A stretch of 64,000 nucleotides of DNA from Bacillota bacterium (GTDB lineage Bacteria > Bacillota > DTU065): assembly GCA_018435125.1 (NCBI GenBank), contig JAHDNZ010000011.1, forward strand, positions 1-64,000, read 5' to 3'. Position 1 is the first letter of the stretch. Every line of letters begins with the position of its first letter. The notes under the pieces are model-generated. The model was not told the DNA's origin. It worked only from the letters and a program-made list of their open reading frames with translations, and ran no database searches. The translations under genes were made by a program, and so were the position numbers. This document shows, piece by piece, positions 25,052-33,829 of the stretch.

Positions 25052-25060
25052 TGATATAAT
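25052..25060 (+). promoter_or_regulatory. extended -10 promoter of the FMN-binding gene
   Basis: TGaTATAAT (25052-25060). A CTGACA (25030-25035) lies 19 bases upstream, a longer than ideal spacing. Confidence 0.5.
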
Positions 25061-25117
25061 AGAAGTAAGAAACTGAAGATTTGTCATAATCTAGTCTAAC
25101 TTTTAGGAGGGGTAAAA

Positions 25118-25831
25118 ATGAGCAGAAAAAGAATTCTACTTATAGCAACTGTCTTAGCTTTAGTAGTTGTGTTCTCATTAGCTGTTGCAGCAAAGTTGGT
25201 TGATGGGACATATTCTTTGCGTGGGAAGGAAGATACCAGGGGAAACTATCCTACAATTTCTGTAGTTGTAAAAAATGGGAAAATCTCTTCTGTTGACTAT
25301 AAGGAATACAATGGCAATGCTAAAACTTTCAAATCAAAAGATAACTATACTTACGAACCTTATTTTACAGCCATTGAGGTTTTAAATAAAAAGGCTGTAG
25401 AAGTAAATGGCGACATTACCAAAATTGATGCTGCTGCCGGAGCAACCCACAGTTCTGCGAATTTTATGGATATTCTAGTAGCAGCCCAGATCAAAGCTGC
25501 TAAGTTAGTTGATAAAACCTATCCTGCTCTGGAAACCAAAGCGGATAGCCGGGGTAATAAAGCCAAAATGGTTATTACTGTTAAGGGCGGAAAAATAGAT
25601 AAGATTGAATATTATGAATACAATGAAATAACAGGCAAGGCAAAAACTAAAGGTGAGTATAAGTGGGATGCTTATTTCGAAGCTATCGAAGCATTACCAA
25701 AAAGAGTTCTAGAAAACGGTGGTAGTCTACTTGATGTTGACGGCTATGCAGGTGCAACCGCTACAACCGGTAACTTCTTTGCCCTATACAGACAGTATAT
25801 TAATATTTTACTCACTGTCGCCAAGATGTAA
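25118..25831 (+). CDS. secreted protein with two FMN-binding domains
   Basis: A 237-residue exported protein: signal peptide (1 to about 27, ending LAVAAK) and two FMN-binding domains of about 100 residues each (about 30-130 and 132-232). Each contains a motif close to the ApbE-type covalent flavin site: DAAAGATHSS (about 104) and DGYAGATATT (about 213). The two-domain layout resembles Listeria PplA, the extracellular electron-transfer flavoprotein, but no lipobox Cys is seen. It may shuttle electrons outside the membrane; this is inferred. AGGAGGGG upstream; own promoter and terminator. Confidence 0.82.
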   Translation: MSRKRILLIATVLALVVVFSLAVAAKLVDGTYSLRGKEDTRGNYPTISVVVKNGKISSVDYKEYNGNAKTFKSKDNYTYEPYFTAIEVLNKKAVEVNGDITKIDAAAGATHSSANFMDILVAAQIKAAKLVDKTYPALETKADSRGNKAKMVITVKGGKIDKIEYYEYNEITGKAKTKGEYKWDAYFEAIEALPKRVLENGGSLLDVDGYAGATATTGNFFALYRQYINILLTVAKM

Positions 25832-25847
25832 TTAGAAGGATAATTTA

Positions 25848-25882
25848 GACGGAGAGGCTAAACCTCCCCGTCTCTTTTTTTT
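25848..25882 (+). terminator. terminator after the FMN-binding gene
   Basis: GACGGAGAGG (25848-25857) / CCTCCCCGTC (25863-25872) with one mismatch, loop CTAAA, then T8. It overlaps the 3' end of the convergent cyclase gene. Confidence 0.85.
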
Positions 25883-26484
25883 AGCATTGCTCGAACTGGA
25901 CTGCCATCGAGATTTTTTAATTTTAAGGGCAAAGCAGATAGATCATACCATCCTTCAACTATTTTCGAAAGATTTAACCCCTCCAAGATAACAATATCTC
26001 TGGCCAGAAAAAGTTGATGGGTTTCTAATACACTACGGCTTTTTTCTTCGATAGACATAGCATCAATACCAACAAGAAGTACTAGCGGGTTTTGTTTAAT
26101 TATTTGAGCCGCAAATTCAGGAGGCATCCCTTGATAAGATTCCAGCCAAGACGAGTTTTCTGGCAAGTTATTATTGGCTTTTATCAAAACTCGCTCGGCT
26201 TTGGGGGGTAATCTTTTTAGCTCATTTAAAGAGAAGGTTTTAACATCAAGAACAAAACAAGGACCAATAAATGCTTCTATAGGAAGGTCTGTAATTGTTT
26301 TTGTACCTGGGAAAACATGCTCGGGAGCATCGACATGAGTACCTGTATGGGTGCCAAGTTCTAACTGATGTAAAGTAACTCGTGAATTCAGGTCTCCAAT
26401 TTTAACAGCTGTAGCTTTAAAAACAGGATCTCCAGGATAGATTGGCATTGCTGGTTGAAAGTCAATAGAAATATCAAGCCACAT
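25858..26484 (-). CDS. cyclase / kynurenine formamidase-like metal hydrolase
   Basis: A 208-residue member of the cyclase (KynB-like) superfamily. The metal-binding signature HTGTHVDAPEH is at about 45-55, with YPGDP near the N-terminus and the later VGIDAMSIEE segment. GGAGGT lies 6 bases before the ATG. Family members include arylformamidases and other amide or lactone hydrolases. With no tryptophan genes nearby, the true substrate is unknown. Convergent with the FMN-binding gene. Confidence 0.85.
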   Translation of the reverse strand: MWLDISIDFQPAMPIYPGDPVFKATAVKIGDLNSRVTLHQLELGTHTGTHVDAPEHVFPGTKTITDLPIEAFIGPCFVLDVKTFSLNELKRLPPKAERVLIKANNNLPENSSWLESYQGMPPEFAAQIIKQNPLVLLVGIDAMSIEEKSRSVLETHQLFLARDIVILEGLNLSKIVEGWYDLSALPLKLKNLDGSPVRAMLKKRDGEV

Positions 26485-26599
26485 AATATACCTCCAATTA
26501 ATCTATTTTCGGGTATTCACACCTATAAAATTTGATTAACTAATCGCATTTCCTTTTATCCTTTGGTCAAAAACCAGAAATGAAAATTGATAAAAAACC

Positions 26600-26629
26600 T
26601 TGACAAAAAGTCAAGCCTACAGTTATACT
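26600..26629 (+). promoter_or_regulatory. pyr operon promoter
   Basis: TTGACA (26600-26605), 18-base spacer, TATACT (26624-26629); it precedes two PyrR-type attenuators. Confidence 0.8.
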
Positions 26630-26642
26630 TAAACGGATAAAA

Positions 26643-26741
26643 CCTTTAAGTTGGTCCAGTGAGACCAGTAAGGCGAATAGCAAAGCGAATATATTTCTCG
26701 ATCTATAACCTTTGCCCTTTCGCCTGAGTGCGAATTTTTTT
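26643..26741 (+). promoter_or_regulatory. PyrR-type attenuator 1
   Basis: The binding-loop core GGTCCAGTGAGACC (26653-26666) sits in a CCTT...AAGG stem. This is the PyrR anti-antiterminator pattern. AGGCGAA (26672-26678) can pair with TTCGCCT (26719-26725), which would disrupt the terminator TTCGC (26719-26723) / GCGAA (26730-26734) plus T7. UMP-bound PyrR would stabilise the first stem and favour termination. Confidence 0.8.
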
Positions 26742-26753
26742 AGCCAATTATAA

Positions 26754-26859
26754 CCCTTTAAATGCGGTCCTGTGAGTCCGGTAAGGGAGAAAAGGCGCTA
26801 AGCAATAAGGGCAATAGCTTCTTATGGCGTAAATACCTCCCTTACGGGAGGTATTTTTG
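26754..26859 (+). promoter_or_regulatory. PyrR-type attenuator 2
   Basis: A second PyrR site, with core GGTCCTGTGAGTCCGG (26766-26781) in a CCCTTTA...TAAGGG stem. It is followed by a strong terminator AATACCTCCC (26832-26841) / GGGAGGTATT (26846-26855), loop TTAC, T run, directly before pyrB. No pyrR gene is in the window, so the regulator must be encoded elsewhere. Confidence 0.85.
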
Positions 26860-26876
26860 TACAAGGAGTGAAAAGC

Positions 26877-27779
26877 ATGAAAGGCAAAGGAATCCATGCA
26901 ATTAAAGATTTGACGGTAAAGGATATTGAGCGTCTGCTTGATCTAGCTGATGAGTACAAAGCTGGTAAAGTTGCCAGAAAAAACCTCAAAGGTCGGACGG
27001 TAGCGCTATTTTTTTCAGAAAATAGCACGCGTACCAAGCTTTCTTTTACCTTAGCTGCAGAAAAACTAGGCGCTAAAGTGCTTGATCTTAATGAAAACAG
27101 TTCAAGTATAGCCAAAGGAGAGTCCCTTATTGATACTGCTATGACGATTTCAGCTATGGGAGCAGATTGCCTAGTTGTTCGCCATAGAGAAAGTGGGATT
27201 ACTCGCTTTCTGCAAAAATATGTCGATATACCCATTATAAATGCTGGCGACGGCTGGTCAGAGCATCCTAGCCAATGTCTTTTGGATTTGATGACCATCC
27301 GAGAATACAAAACATTTCCAGGGCTTAAGGTATTAATTGCCGGGGATATACTACACAGTAGAGTTGCTAGATCCGATTCCGAAGCTCTAAAAAAAATGGG
27401 AGCAGAGGTTTATCTAACTGGGCCCAAAACTCTGTTGCCGCCTAAAACACCTAAAGTACCTTGGCCGGAGAGTTTAGAAAAAACAGATGTGTTAATTTTA
27501 CTTAGGTTACAAAAGGAAAGACAAGAGCAAGGACTGCTTGCTTCCTTGCAAGAGTATCATTGCTTTTATGGGTTAACATCAGACTATCTGGAAATGATGC
27601 CAAAAGAAAGTCTCATCTTGCATCCCGGTCCTGTAAACAGAGGTGTAGAATTAGCTGATAACGTACTAGACAATCCACGTTGCAAAATAAATGAACAAGT
27701 TACTAATGGAGTTTTTATGCGTATGGCTATGCTCTATACCGCTATAGAGAGGAGGAAGCTTGTTGAAATATCTGCTTAA
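26877..27779 (+). CDS. pyrB: aspartate carbamoyltransferase catalytic subunit
   Basis: Second step of pyrimidine synthesis: carbamoyl phosphate plus aspartate gives carbamoyl aspartate. The 300-residue protein has the carbamoyl-phosphate loop FSENSTRTK (FEPSTRTR in most), HRESGITRF, HPSQCLLDL, GDILHSRVARS and HPGPVNRGVE. These are like Bacillus PyrB, so it should be active. Start ATG 26877, 8 bases after AAGGAG; a GTG at 26868 lies within the ribosome binding site. First gene of pyrBC-carAB-pyrKDFE; no pyrI regulatory subunit. Confidence 0.95.
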   Translation: MKGKGIHAIKDLTVKDIERLLDLADEYKAGKVARKNLKGRTVALFFSENSTRTKLSFTLAAEKLGAKVLDLNENSSSIAKGESLIDTAMTISAMGADCLVVRHRESGITRFLQKYVDIPIINAGDGWSEHPSQCLLDLMTIREYKTFPGLKVLIAGDILHSRVARSDSEALKKMGAEVYLTGPKTLLPPKTPKVPWPESLEKTDVLILLRLQKERQEQGLLASLQEYHCFYGLTSDYLEMMPKESLILHPGPVNRGVELADNVLDNPRCKINEQVTNGVFMRMAMLYTAIERRKLVEISA

Positions 27780-29007
27780 AAATGGACGTGTTTGGTCTAA
27801 AGGCAAAGGAGTTAAGCATGATCTTTATATTGAAGGAGACAGAATAGTAGCCAGATTTGGCGAAAGTGAAGCTGATAGGGTTATCGATGCACAAGGGTTA
27901 GATATTTTCCCCGGTTTTGTGGACCTACACTGTCATTTACGTGAACCTGGCTTTAGCGCTAAAGAGACTGTGAAAACAGGTACTAAAGCAGCTGCTAAAG
28001 GTGGTTTCACTACTGTTTTGGCCATGCCCAACACTAAACCAGTTCTAGATTCTGTTTGGGAGATGGAAAACTTTTTAAGGTATCTGGAGGATCAAGCAAT
28101 AATAAGGGTTCTTCCGGTAGCCCCGCTAACTAAAGGCAGATTAGGTCGGGAAATAGCAGATTTAGCAAGTTTAAGTACCTTAGGTATTAGATTTGCCAGT
28201 GATGATGGTAATGATCTGCAATCAGCATCCCTTATGAAAAATGTCCTAGCCTATGCCTCAGACCACAACTATACAGTTTTATCTCATGCTGAAGAAAGCT
28301 CTCTGGCCAAAGGTTATTTCCACGCAGGTTGTCTTACACGAGATTACGGTATTCCGGGTATTCCTTCTTCCTCAGAGTCGGTAGCTGTGTCTAGAAATAT
28401 GCTACTGGCCAAGGAAGTAGGTGCCAAAATTCACTTTTGCCATCTTTCAGCCAGAGAAAGTGTTCATTTAATAAAATTAGGAAAAGAGCTAGGTATAAAT
28501 CTGACTGCAGAGGTTACCCCACACCACCTTTTTTATGCTGATAGTGATGTGAGACCTTTTGATACCACCTATAAAGTGAATCCTCCATTAAGAGAAATAG
28601 AAGATCGTAACTCTTTAAGGGAAGCGCTAAAGAGTGGCCTTATTGATGTAGTAGCTACAGACCATGCACCCCATACTCAAAAAGAAAAAGAGCAAAGTAT
28701 AAGCGAAGCACCATTTGGTATTAGCAGTATAGAGATTGCAGCTAGCATAGTTCATACTATTTATTTAGATCCGAAAATTATCTATGCTAGGTTCTGCGAA
28801 GGCCCATACAGGATACTCGGTGAGGAAAACGACCTTTTAGAAAACCAAAAAGCGGATGTAACGGTTTTTGATAGTCAGAGAAAAGTCGTAGTAAACCGAG
28901 AGAATTGGGTTTCGTTGGGAAAAAATAACCCCTATTTTGGTCAAAACCTTCAAGGAAAAGTGCTTCTTACAATCAAAGGAGGCCAAATTGTGTATGAGCA
29001 TAGCTAA
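27763..29007 (+). CDS. pyrC: dihydroorotase
   Basis: Third step: cyclises carbamoyl aspartate to dihydroorotate. The 414-residue class I type enzyme has metal ligands DLHCHLREPG (about 55), the substrate region GGFTTVLAMPNTKP, HAEE (about 170), EVTPHHLF (about 248) and ATDHAPH (about 297). TTG start at 27763, 7 bases after GAGGAGGA; another TTG at 27760 is nearer. It overlaps pyrB by 17 bases. Confidence 0.94.
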   Translation: MKYLLKNGRVWSKGKGVKHDLYIEGDRIVARFGESEADRVIDAQGLDIFPGFVDLHCHLREPGFSAKETVKTGTKAAAKGGFTTVLAMPNTKPVLDSVWEMENFLRYLEDQAIIRVLPVAPLTKGRLGREIADLASLSTLGIRFASDDGNDLQSASLMKNVLAYASDHNYTVLSHAEESSLAKGYFHAGCLTRDYGIPGIPSSSESVAVSRNMLLAKEVGAKIHFCHLSARESVHLIKLGKELGINLTAEVTPHHLFYADSDVRPFDTTYKVNPPLREIEDRNSLREALKSGLIDVVATDHAPHTQKEKEQSISEAPFGISSIEIAASIVHTIYLDPKIIYARFCEGPYRILGEENDLLENQKADVTVFDSQRKVVVNRENWVSLGKNNPYFGQNLQGKVLLTIKGGQIVYEHS

Positions 29008-29911
29008 GGGGCTCTATATGGAAGATGGCACATTTTTTGCAGCTAAAGCTGGTTATGGAAATGGTGAAGGTCAGGTTACCATGGTCAGGGCTGCTAATTT
29101 TATTGAGATAGCTACAGACAGTCTAGCTGAGGGTATGATTCTCTGTTTTAGCTTTCCTGAGGCAGGTTTTGCCCCTGTTGATTTCAAAGAGATTGAATCA
29201 CTTACAGGTAAGGCCAAAGGAGTAGTAGTGCAAAAGATCGCAAGCACCAGAAATGGCCGGGCTTTAAGGGATTTTTATCAGAGTCAGGGTATAGCTTTAC
29301 TAGAAGGCGTCGATACTAGGGTGTTAGGGTTTTATCTAAATTCACATGGTAATGCTAATGGTAAAATAAAAACAAATACTGACTTAAACGAAAGAATAGT
29401 TAGAAGGCCTAGTTATTCTTTACCAAACTCTGGCCCGCGATTAGCAGTACTTGGAGAAGAGGTGGCCAACAATCTCTTAAGATTACTGGTTAAGCTAGGG
29501 TATGAACTGGATTTTTATGTAGATGAACTACCCCCGGATTTTACCCAAATCCAAGGGATAATAACGGCCAAGAATTTGTCGGATAGCTGGCAAAAATCAT
29601 TACTTAATGTTCAAATACCGGTTATTGCAATTAGCGAAGCCGCTCAGAAGCTGGCAGTCAGTTTAGGTGGGGAGTTATTAGAGCAGAGCTTATTTACCGA
29701 AAGCTATCCTGTTTTAGAGGTAAAAACAGGACAGACTGTGACGGTGGATTTTAGACTCAAAAATTTGCTAAAAAAAGTTCCGGGAGAACCTCTCTATATT
29801 GATCTTTTAACTACAAGACCAGTTGCTTTTGTTATAAACAATATTTTGGGTTTTGAGTTTTTGCCGGATATCTTTACGCTTAAAAAGCTATTAAGGAGGG
29901 TAGGCCTTTGA
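28994..29911 (+). CDS. carA: carbamoyl-phosphate synthase small chain, glutaminase site lost
   Basis: In the family, CarA splits glutamine and feeds ammonia to CarB. This 305-residue protein is short (usual about 360). Its N-terminal CarA domain is recognisable: MEDGTFF, NFIEIATDS (GYQEILTDPSY in others) and GVDTRVLG (GIDTRALT). The GATase-like half keeps the frame IPVIAISEAAQKLAVSLGG, but the catalytic GICLGHQ has become AISEAAQ, with Ser214 at the nucleophile Cys. NGPGDP and the C-terminal HPE are also gone. Glutaminase activity is unlikely; it may be a scaffold for an ammonia-using CarB. ATG 28994 follows AAAGGAGG; it overlaps pyrC by 14 bases. Confidence 0.85.
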   Translation: MSIAKGLYMEDGTFFAAKAGYGNGEGQVTMVRAANFIEIATDSLAEGMILCFSFPEAGFAPVDFKEIESLTGKAKGVVVQKIASTRNGRALRDFYQSQGIALLEGVDTRVLGFYLNSHGNANGKIKTNTDLNERIVRRPSYSLPNSGPRLAVLGEEVANNLLRLLVKLGYELDFYVDELPPDFTQIQGIITAKNLSDSWQKSLLNVQIPVIAISEAAQKLAVSLGGELLEQSLFTESYPVLEVKTGQTVTVDFRLKNLLKKVPGEPLYIDLLTTRPVAFVINNILGFEFLPDIFTLKKLLRRVGL

Positions 29912-32900
29912 GAGATCAAACGATTAAAAGAGTTGTGGTAGTAGGTTCAGGACCAATAGTTATTGGTCAGGCAGCTGAATTTGATTATGCCGGAGCCCAG
30001 GCCTGCCAAGCACTTAAAGAAGAAGGTATTGAGGTCATTTTACTTAACTCTAACCCAGCTACGATTATGACAGATAAAGAAATGGCTGATAAGGTATATC
30101 TAGAACCCATTACCCCCGAGATTCTCGAACAGATCATTCGCAAAGAAAGGCCAGATGGATTTATTGCCGGTCTTGGAGGCCAGACGGGTTTAAATATGGC
30201 TCTTAGCCTAGCCAAAACGGGAGTATTGGCAAAATATGAGGTTAAGCTTTTGGGTACTAATCTTGAAGCTATTGAAAAAGCAGAAGACAGAGAACTGTTT
30301 AAAAAGTTAATGGAATCTATAGGCGAACCAGTCTGTAAAGGAGAAACAGTAGGAAGCCTAGATGAAGCTTTAAATGTTGCCAATGAGATTGACTTTCCTC
30401 TGGTAGTAAGGCCGGCCTTTACTCTTGGTGGAACCGGGGGAGGCATGGTCAGCGACGAAAAAGAGCTAATGAGAATTGTCAAAAAAGGCTTAGAGGCTAG
30501 TCCTATAGGACAGGTACTGATTGAAAAATCTGTGGCTGGCTTTAAGGAAATAGAGTTTGAAGTTATCCGAGACAAAAATGATAATGCGATTGCTGTCTGC
30601 AGCATGGAGAACATTGACCCAGTGGGGATCCACACCGGAGATAGTATAGTGGTGGCACCGGCACTTACTTTAACCAGAGACGAATTAACTATGCTGAAAG
30701 AAGCAGCCTTAAAGATAATTCGGGCTTTAGAAATTGAAGGAGGCTGCAATGTTCAGTTTGCCCTCCACCCACAAAGCAAAGAATACTATATTATTGAGGT
30801 AAACCCCAGAGTAAGTCGCTCTAGTGCCCTAGCTTCCAAAGCCACAGGTTATCCCATAGCCCGTGTAACAGCTAAACTGGCTTTGGGCTATACTTTGCCT
30901 GAAATTATTAATTCCCTTACCAAAAAGACTACAGCTGTTTTTGAACCAAGTCTTGACTATGTGGTAGTTAAAATTCCTCGTTGGCCTTTTGATAAATTTA
31001 TAAGCGGAGATCGCAGTCTGGGTACGCAAATGAAAGCGACAGGTGAAGTCATGGCTATAGGCTCTTGTTTTATGGAAGCGCTAAAAAAGGCTATGCGAGG
31101 GCTTGAATATAAACCCGATCTTCCTCCTAAATCAGAATGGGAAAAACTATTAAAAAAGCCAGATGACAGACGCATCTTTATTCTGGAGGCAGCGTTAAAA
31201 GAAGGTATAGAGGTTGAAAAACTGGCGACTTTAACCGGTATAAATGTAGCATTCTTAGAAGAGATGCAAGCTGCAACAGAGAAACTGTTAACTTCGCAAA
31301 TGACAGTAAACAATCTGATTGAACTCAAAGAGTTAGGCTTTGCTGATTACGAAATAGCAGAAGCTTGGCAGGTAGCTGAAACTGCGGTGCAAAAGTTAAG
31401 AAGCGAAAACAAAATCGCTCCTGTCTATAAAATGGTGGATAGTTGTGCCGGACAGTTTGAAGTTCATACACCCTATTTTTACTCAACCTACCTAGGAAAA
31501 GACGATCCTTTTATAAAGAAAGAAGAGTCGGTAGTAGTTATTGGCTCTGGTCCGATACGCATAGGTCAAGGTCTAGAGTTTGATTATGCTACAGTCCATG
31601 CGATTAAAGCCATTAGAGAACTAGGGCTAAGAGCGGTTATTATCAATAATAATCCGGAAACAGTCTCCACTGATTTTGATCTTTCGGATGCTCTTTACTT
31701 TGAACCACTTACTTTAGAAGATGTCCTTCCAATTCTTAAGCGAGAAACCCCCTTGGGTGTCATAGTGCAGTTTGGTGGGCAGACTTCAATCAAACTAGCA
31801 GAAGGGATCGAAAAGGCAGGTTATAAGATTCTAGGTACTTCGGTAAACTCAATAGATGAAGCAGAAGATAGACAAAGGTTTGAAGAACTTTTGGAGAGCT
31901 TGCATATTCTTAGGCCTAAAGGTTTTGCTGTAAGAAACAAAAACGAGGCCTTTCAAGCTGCCAACTCTATTGGTTACCCGGTTTTAGTTAGGCCTTCTTA
32001 TGTTTTGGGTGGCAGAGCTATGGAGATTATCTACAGTGATGAAGATTTAGAGACTTATTTAGAAGAAGCGGTAAAGATTTCTGAAAAACATCCGGTATTA
32101 GTAGACAGATATATTCAAGGCAAGGAAGCAGAAGTCGATGCCGTCTGCGATGGTGAAAAAGTTTATATCCCCGGGATTATGGAACATATTGAACGAGCGG
32201 GAGTGCACTCTGGAGATTCGATAGCTGTTTATCCGCCGTTAACTCTTTCTAAGAAAGCACAAAAGACTATTGTCGACTATACTGAAAAAATTGCTCTTTC
32301 CTTGGAAACAGTAGGGCTTTTAAATATTCAATTTGTGGTAGCAAATGATGAGGTTTATATCATTGAAGTGAACCCTAGAGCTTCTAGGACAGTTCCTTTT
32401 ATGAGTAAGGTTACCAACATCCCCTTGGCTGAACTAGCTACAAGAATAATGCTAGGAGAAAAGCTAAAAGAAGCAGGTCTAAGAAAGCATAAGGGTGATG
32501 TGGCTGTGAAAGCGCCGGTATTTTCTTTTGCTAAACTAATTGATGTAGATACCGTTTTAGGTCCGGAGATGAAATCAACCGGTGAAGTATTAGGCCGGGC
32601 CCCAACTTTCTATCAGGCTCTTTATAAAGCCTTAATTGCTTCCGGAATTACTATCCCCCAAGAAGGCAGTGTCCTTTTTACCATTGCTGATAAAGACAAA
32701 AATGAAATTTTACCATTAGCTCAGGGCTTTTATGAACAAGGATATCACCTAATGGCTACTACTGGAACAGCAGCTTACCTTAATGTTCATGGTATAAAAG
32801 CCGAGCGGGTAAACAAACTTTTTGAAGGCTCTCCTAATATCATTGATTTATTACAAAAGGGAGATATAAACCTGATTGTAAATACCATTACCAGAGGGAA

Positions 32901-33039
32901 AACACCAAAGAGAGAAGGATTTGAAATTAGACGTCAGGCAGCTGAGCGGGGAATTTGTTGCCTTACTTCTTTAGATACGGCCAAAGCTCTCTATGAAGCC
33001 CTGAAAAAGATTAATCTTCAAGCCACACCTCTTTTATAG
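29908..33039 (+). CDS. carB: carbamoyl-phosphate synthase large chain
   Basis: Makes carbamoyl phosphate from bicarbonate, ammonia and two ATP. At 1043 residues it has full length. Two ATP-grasp halves are intact: VVVVGSGPIVIGQAAEFDYAG...PAFTLGGTGGG (1-400) and VVVIGSGPIRIGQGLEFDYA...PSYVLGGRAME (about 545-930). A C-terminal MGS-like regulatory domain follows (about 930-1040). TTG start overlapping carA by 4 bases (coupled). Nothing suggests loss of function, which makes the degenerate carA beside it more striking. Confidence 0.97.
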   Translation: MRDQTIKRVVVVGSGPIVIGQAAEFDYAGAQACQALKEEGIEVILLNSNPATIMTDKEMADKVYLEPITPEILEQIIRKERPDGFIAGLGGQTGLNMALSLAKTGVLAKYEVKLLGTNLEAIEKAEDRELFKKLMESIGEPVCKGETVGSLDEALNVANEIDFPLVVRPAFTLGGTGGGMVSDEKELMRIVKKGLEASPIGQVLIEKSVAGFKEIEFEVIRDKNDNAIAVCSMENIDPVGIHTGDSIVVAPALTLTRDELTMLKEAALKIIRALEIEGGCNVQFALHPQSKEYYIIEVNPRVSRSSALASKATGYPIARVTAKLALGYTLPEIINSLTKKTTAVFEPSLDYVVVKIPRWPFDKFISGDRSLGTQMKATGEVMAIGSCFMEALKKAMRGLEYKPDLPPKSEWEKLLKKPDDRRIFILEAALKEGIEVEKLATLTGINVAFLEEMQAATEKLLTSQMTVNNLIELKELGFADYEIAEAWQVAETAVQKLRSENKIAPVYKMVDSCAGQFEVHTPYFYSTYLGKDDPFIKKEESVVVIGSGPIRIGQGLEFDYATVHAIKAIRELGLRAVIINNNPETVSTDFDLSDALYFEPLTLEDVLPILKRETPLGVIVQFGGQTSIKLAEGIEKAGYKILGTSVNSIDEAEDRQRFEELLESLHILRPKGFAVRNKNEAFQAANSIGYPVLVRPSYVLGGRAMEIIYSDEDLETYLEEAVKISEKHPVLVDRYIQGKEAEVDAVCDGEKVYIPGIMEHIERAGVHSGDSIAVYPPLTLSKKAQKTIVDYTEKIALSLETVGLLNIQFVVANDEVYIIEVNPRASRTVPFMSKVTNIPLAELATRIMLGEKLKEAGLRKHKGDVAVKAPVFSFAKLIDVDTVLGPEMKSTGEVLGRAPTFYQALYKALIASGITIPQEGSVLFTIADKDKNEILPLAQGFYEQGYHLMATTGTAAYLNVHGIKAERVNKLFEGSPNIIDLLQKGDINLIVNTITRGKTPKREGFEIRRQAAERGICCLTSLDTAKALYEALKKINLQATPLL

Positions 33040-33052
33040 GAGGAGGATTAGA

Positions 33053-33829
33053 ATGAATGAATACCTTTTACCAGTTATCGAACATAAAGAGATAGCTCCT
33101 GATATATTTAGTCTTTATCTTAAAGGTAATTTAAAAAACTATGAGCCAGGTCAATTTGTTCAGGTAGAAGTGAGTGAGAGCTTAGAGCCTTTTTTAAGAA
33201 GACCAATTTCTATCTGCGAGATAGATAAAAAAGGGATCCGTCTGGTTTATCGCACAAAAGGTCGTGGCACTAAGCTTCTTGCTAACAAGCTAGCCTCCAG
33301 AGACCAAAATAACTATGGTAAAACCTATTTGAGGATCTTTGGCCCCCTAGGACATGGTTTTCCCATCATAGGAAATAAGGCTACATTAATTGGTGGCGGG
33401 ATTGGAGTGCCACCGCTTTTAGGACTAGCCAAAAAAATGTGGCAACAAGGTATGAAGATAACAGCACTTTTGGGATTTAATACTAAAGAAAATGCTATTT
33501 TGATTGATGAATTCAAAAACTACGCTGAAGTTTTAATAGCAACACTAGATGGGAGTCTTGGCCACAGAGGCTTAGTAACTGAACTCATAACAGATAACGC
33601 TACACCTGTTTATGCCTGTGGTCCAGAAGCACTTTTAAGGGCTTTAGAAAGATTCAATCTCACCGGTTATTACTCTTTAGAACGCCGCATGGCTTGCGGT
33701 ATTGGGGTCTGCCTTGGTTGTAACATCACGGTTTTAACAAAGGACAAAAAGGAACTAAGACAAAGAGTCTGTTATGACGGACCGGTATTTCCTCTTGGTT
33801 TTGTTAAGTGGGGTGAAGCAGGTGATTGA
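33053..33829 (+). CDS. pyrK: dihydroorotate dehydrogenase electron-transfer subunit
   Basis: FAD and [2Fe-2S] subunit of type 1B dihydroorotate dehydrogenase, passing electrons from PyrD to NAD+. The 258 residues contain a ferredoxin-reductase-like FAD site (FLRRPISICEID), an NAD-binding GGGIGVPPLLGLA, and a C-terminal 2Fe-2S cluster motif (ERRMACGIGVCLGC...RVCYDGPVF) with four cysteines. GGAGGAGG precedes the ATG. It overlaps pyrD. Confidence 0.96.
   Translation: MNEYLLPVIEHKEIAPDIFSLYLKGNLKNYEPGQFVQVEVSESLEPFLRRPISICEIDKKGIRLVYRTKGRGTKLLANKLASRDQNNYGKTYLRIFGPLGHGFPIIGNKATLIGGGIGVPPLLGLAKKMWQQGMKITALLGFNTKENAILIDEFKNYAEVLIATLDGSLGHRGLVTELITDNATPVYACGPEALLRALERFNLTGYYSLERRMACGIGVCLGCNITVLTKDKKELRQRVCYDGPVFPLGFVKWGEAGD

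Noticed and set aside
29985-30749. Minus-strand open frame (254 codons) inside carB
   Set aside because: It is a shadow of the conserved carB sequence, with no start signals and unlikely composition.
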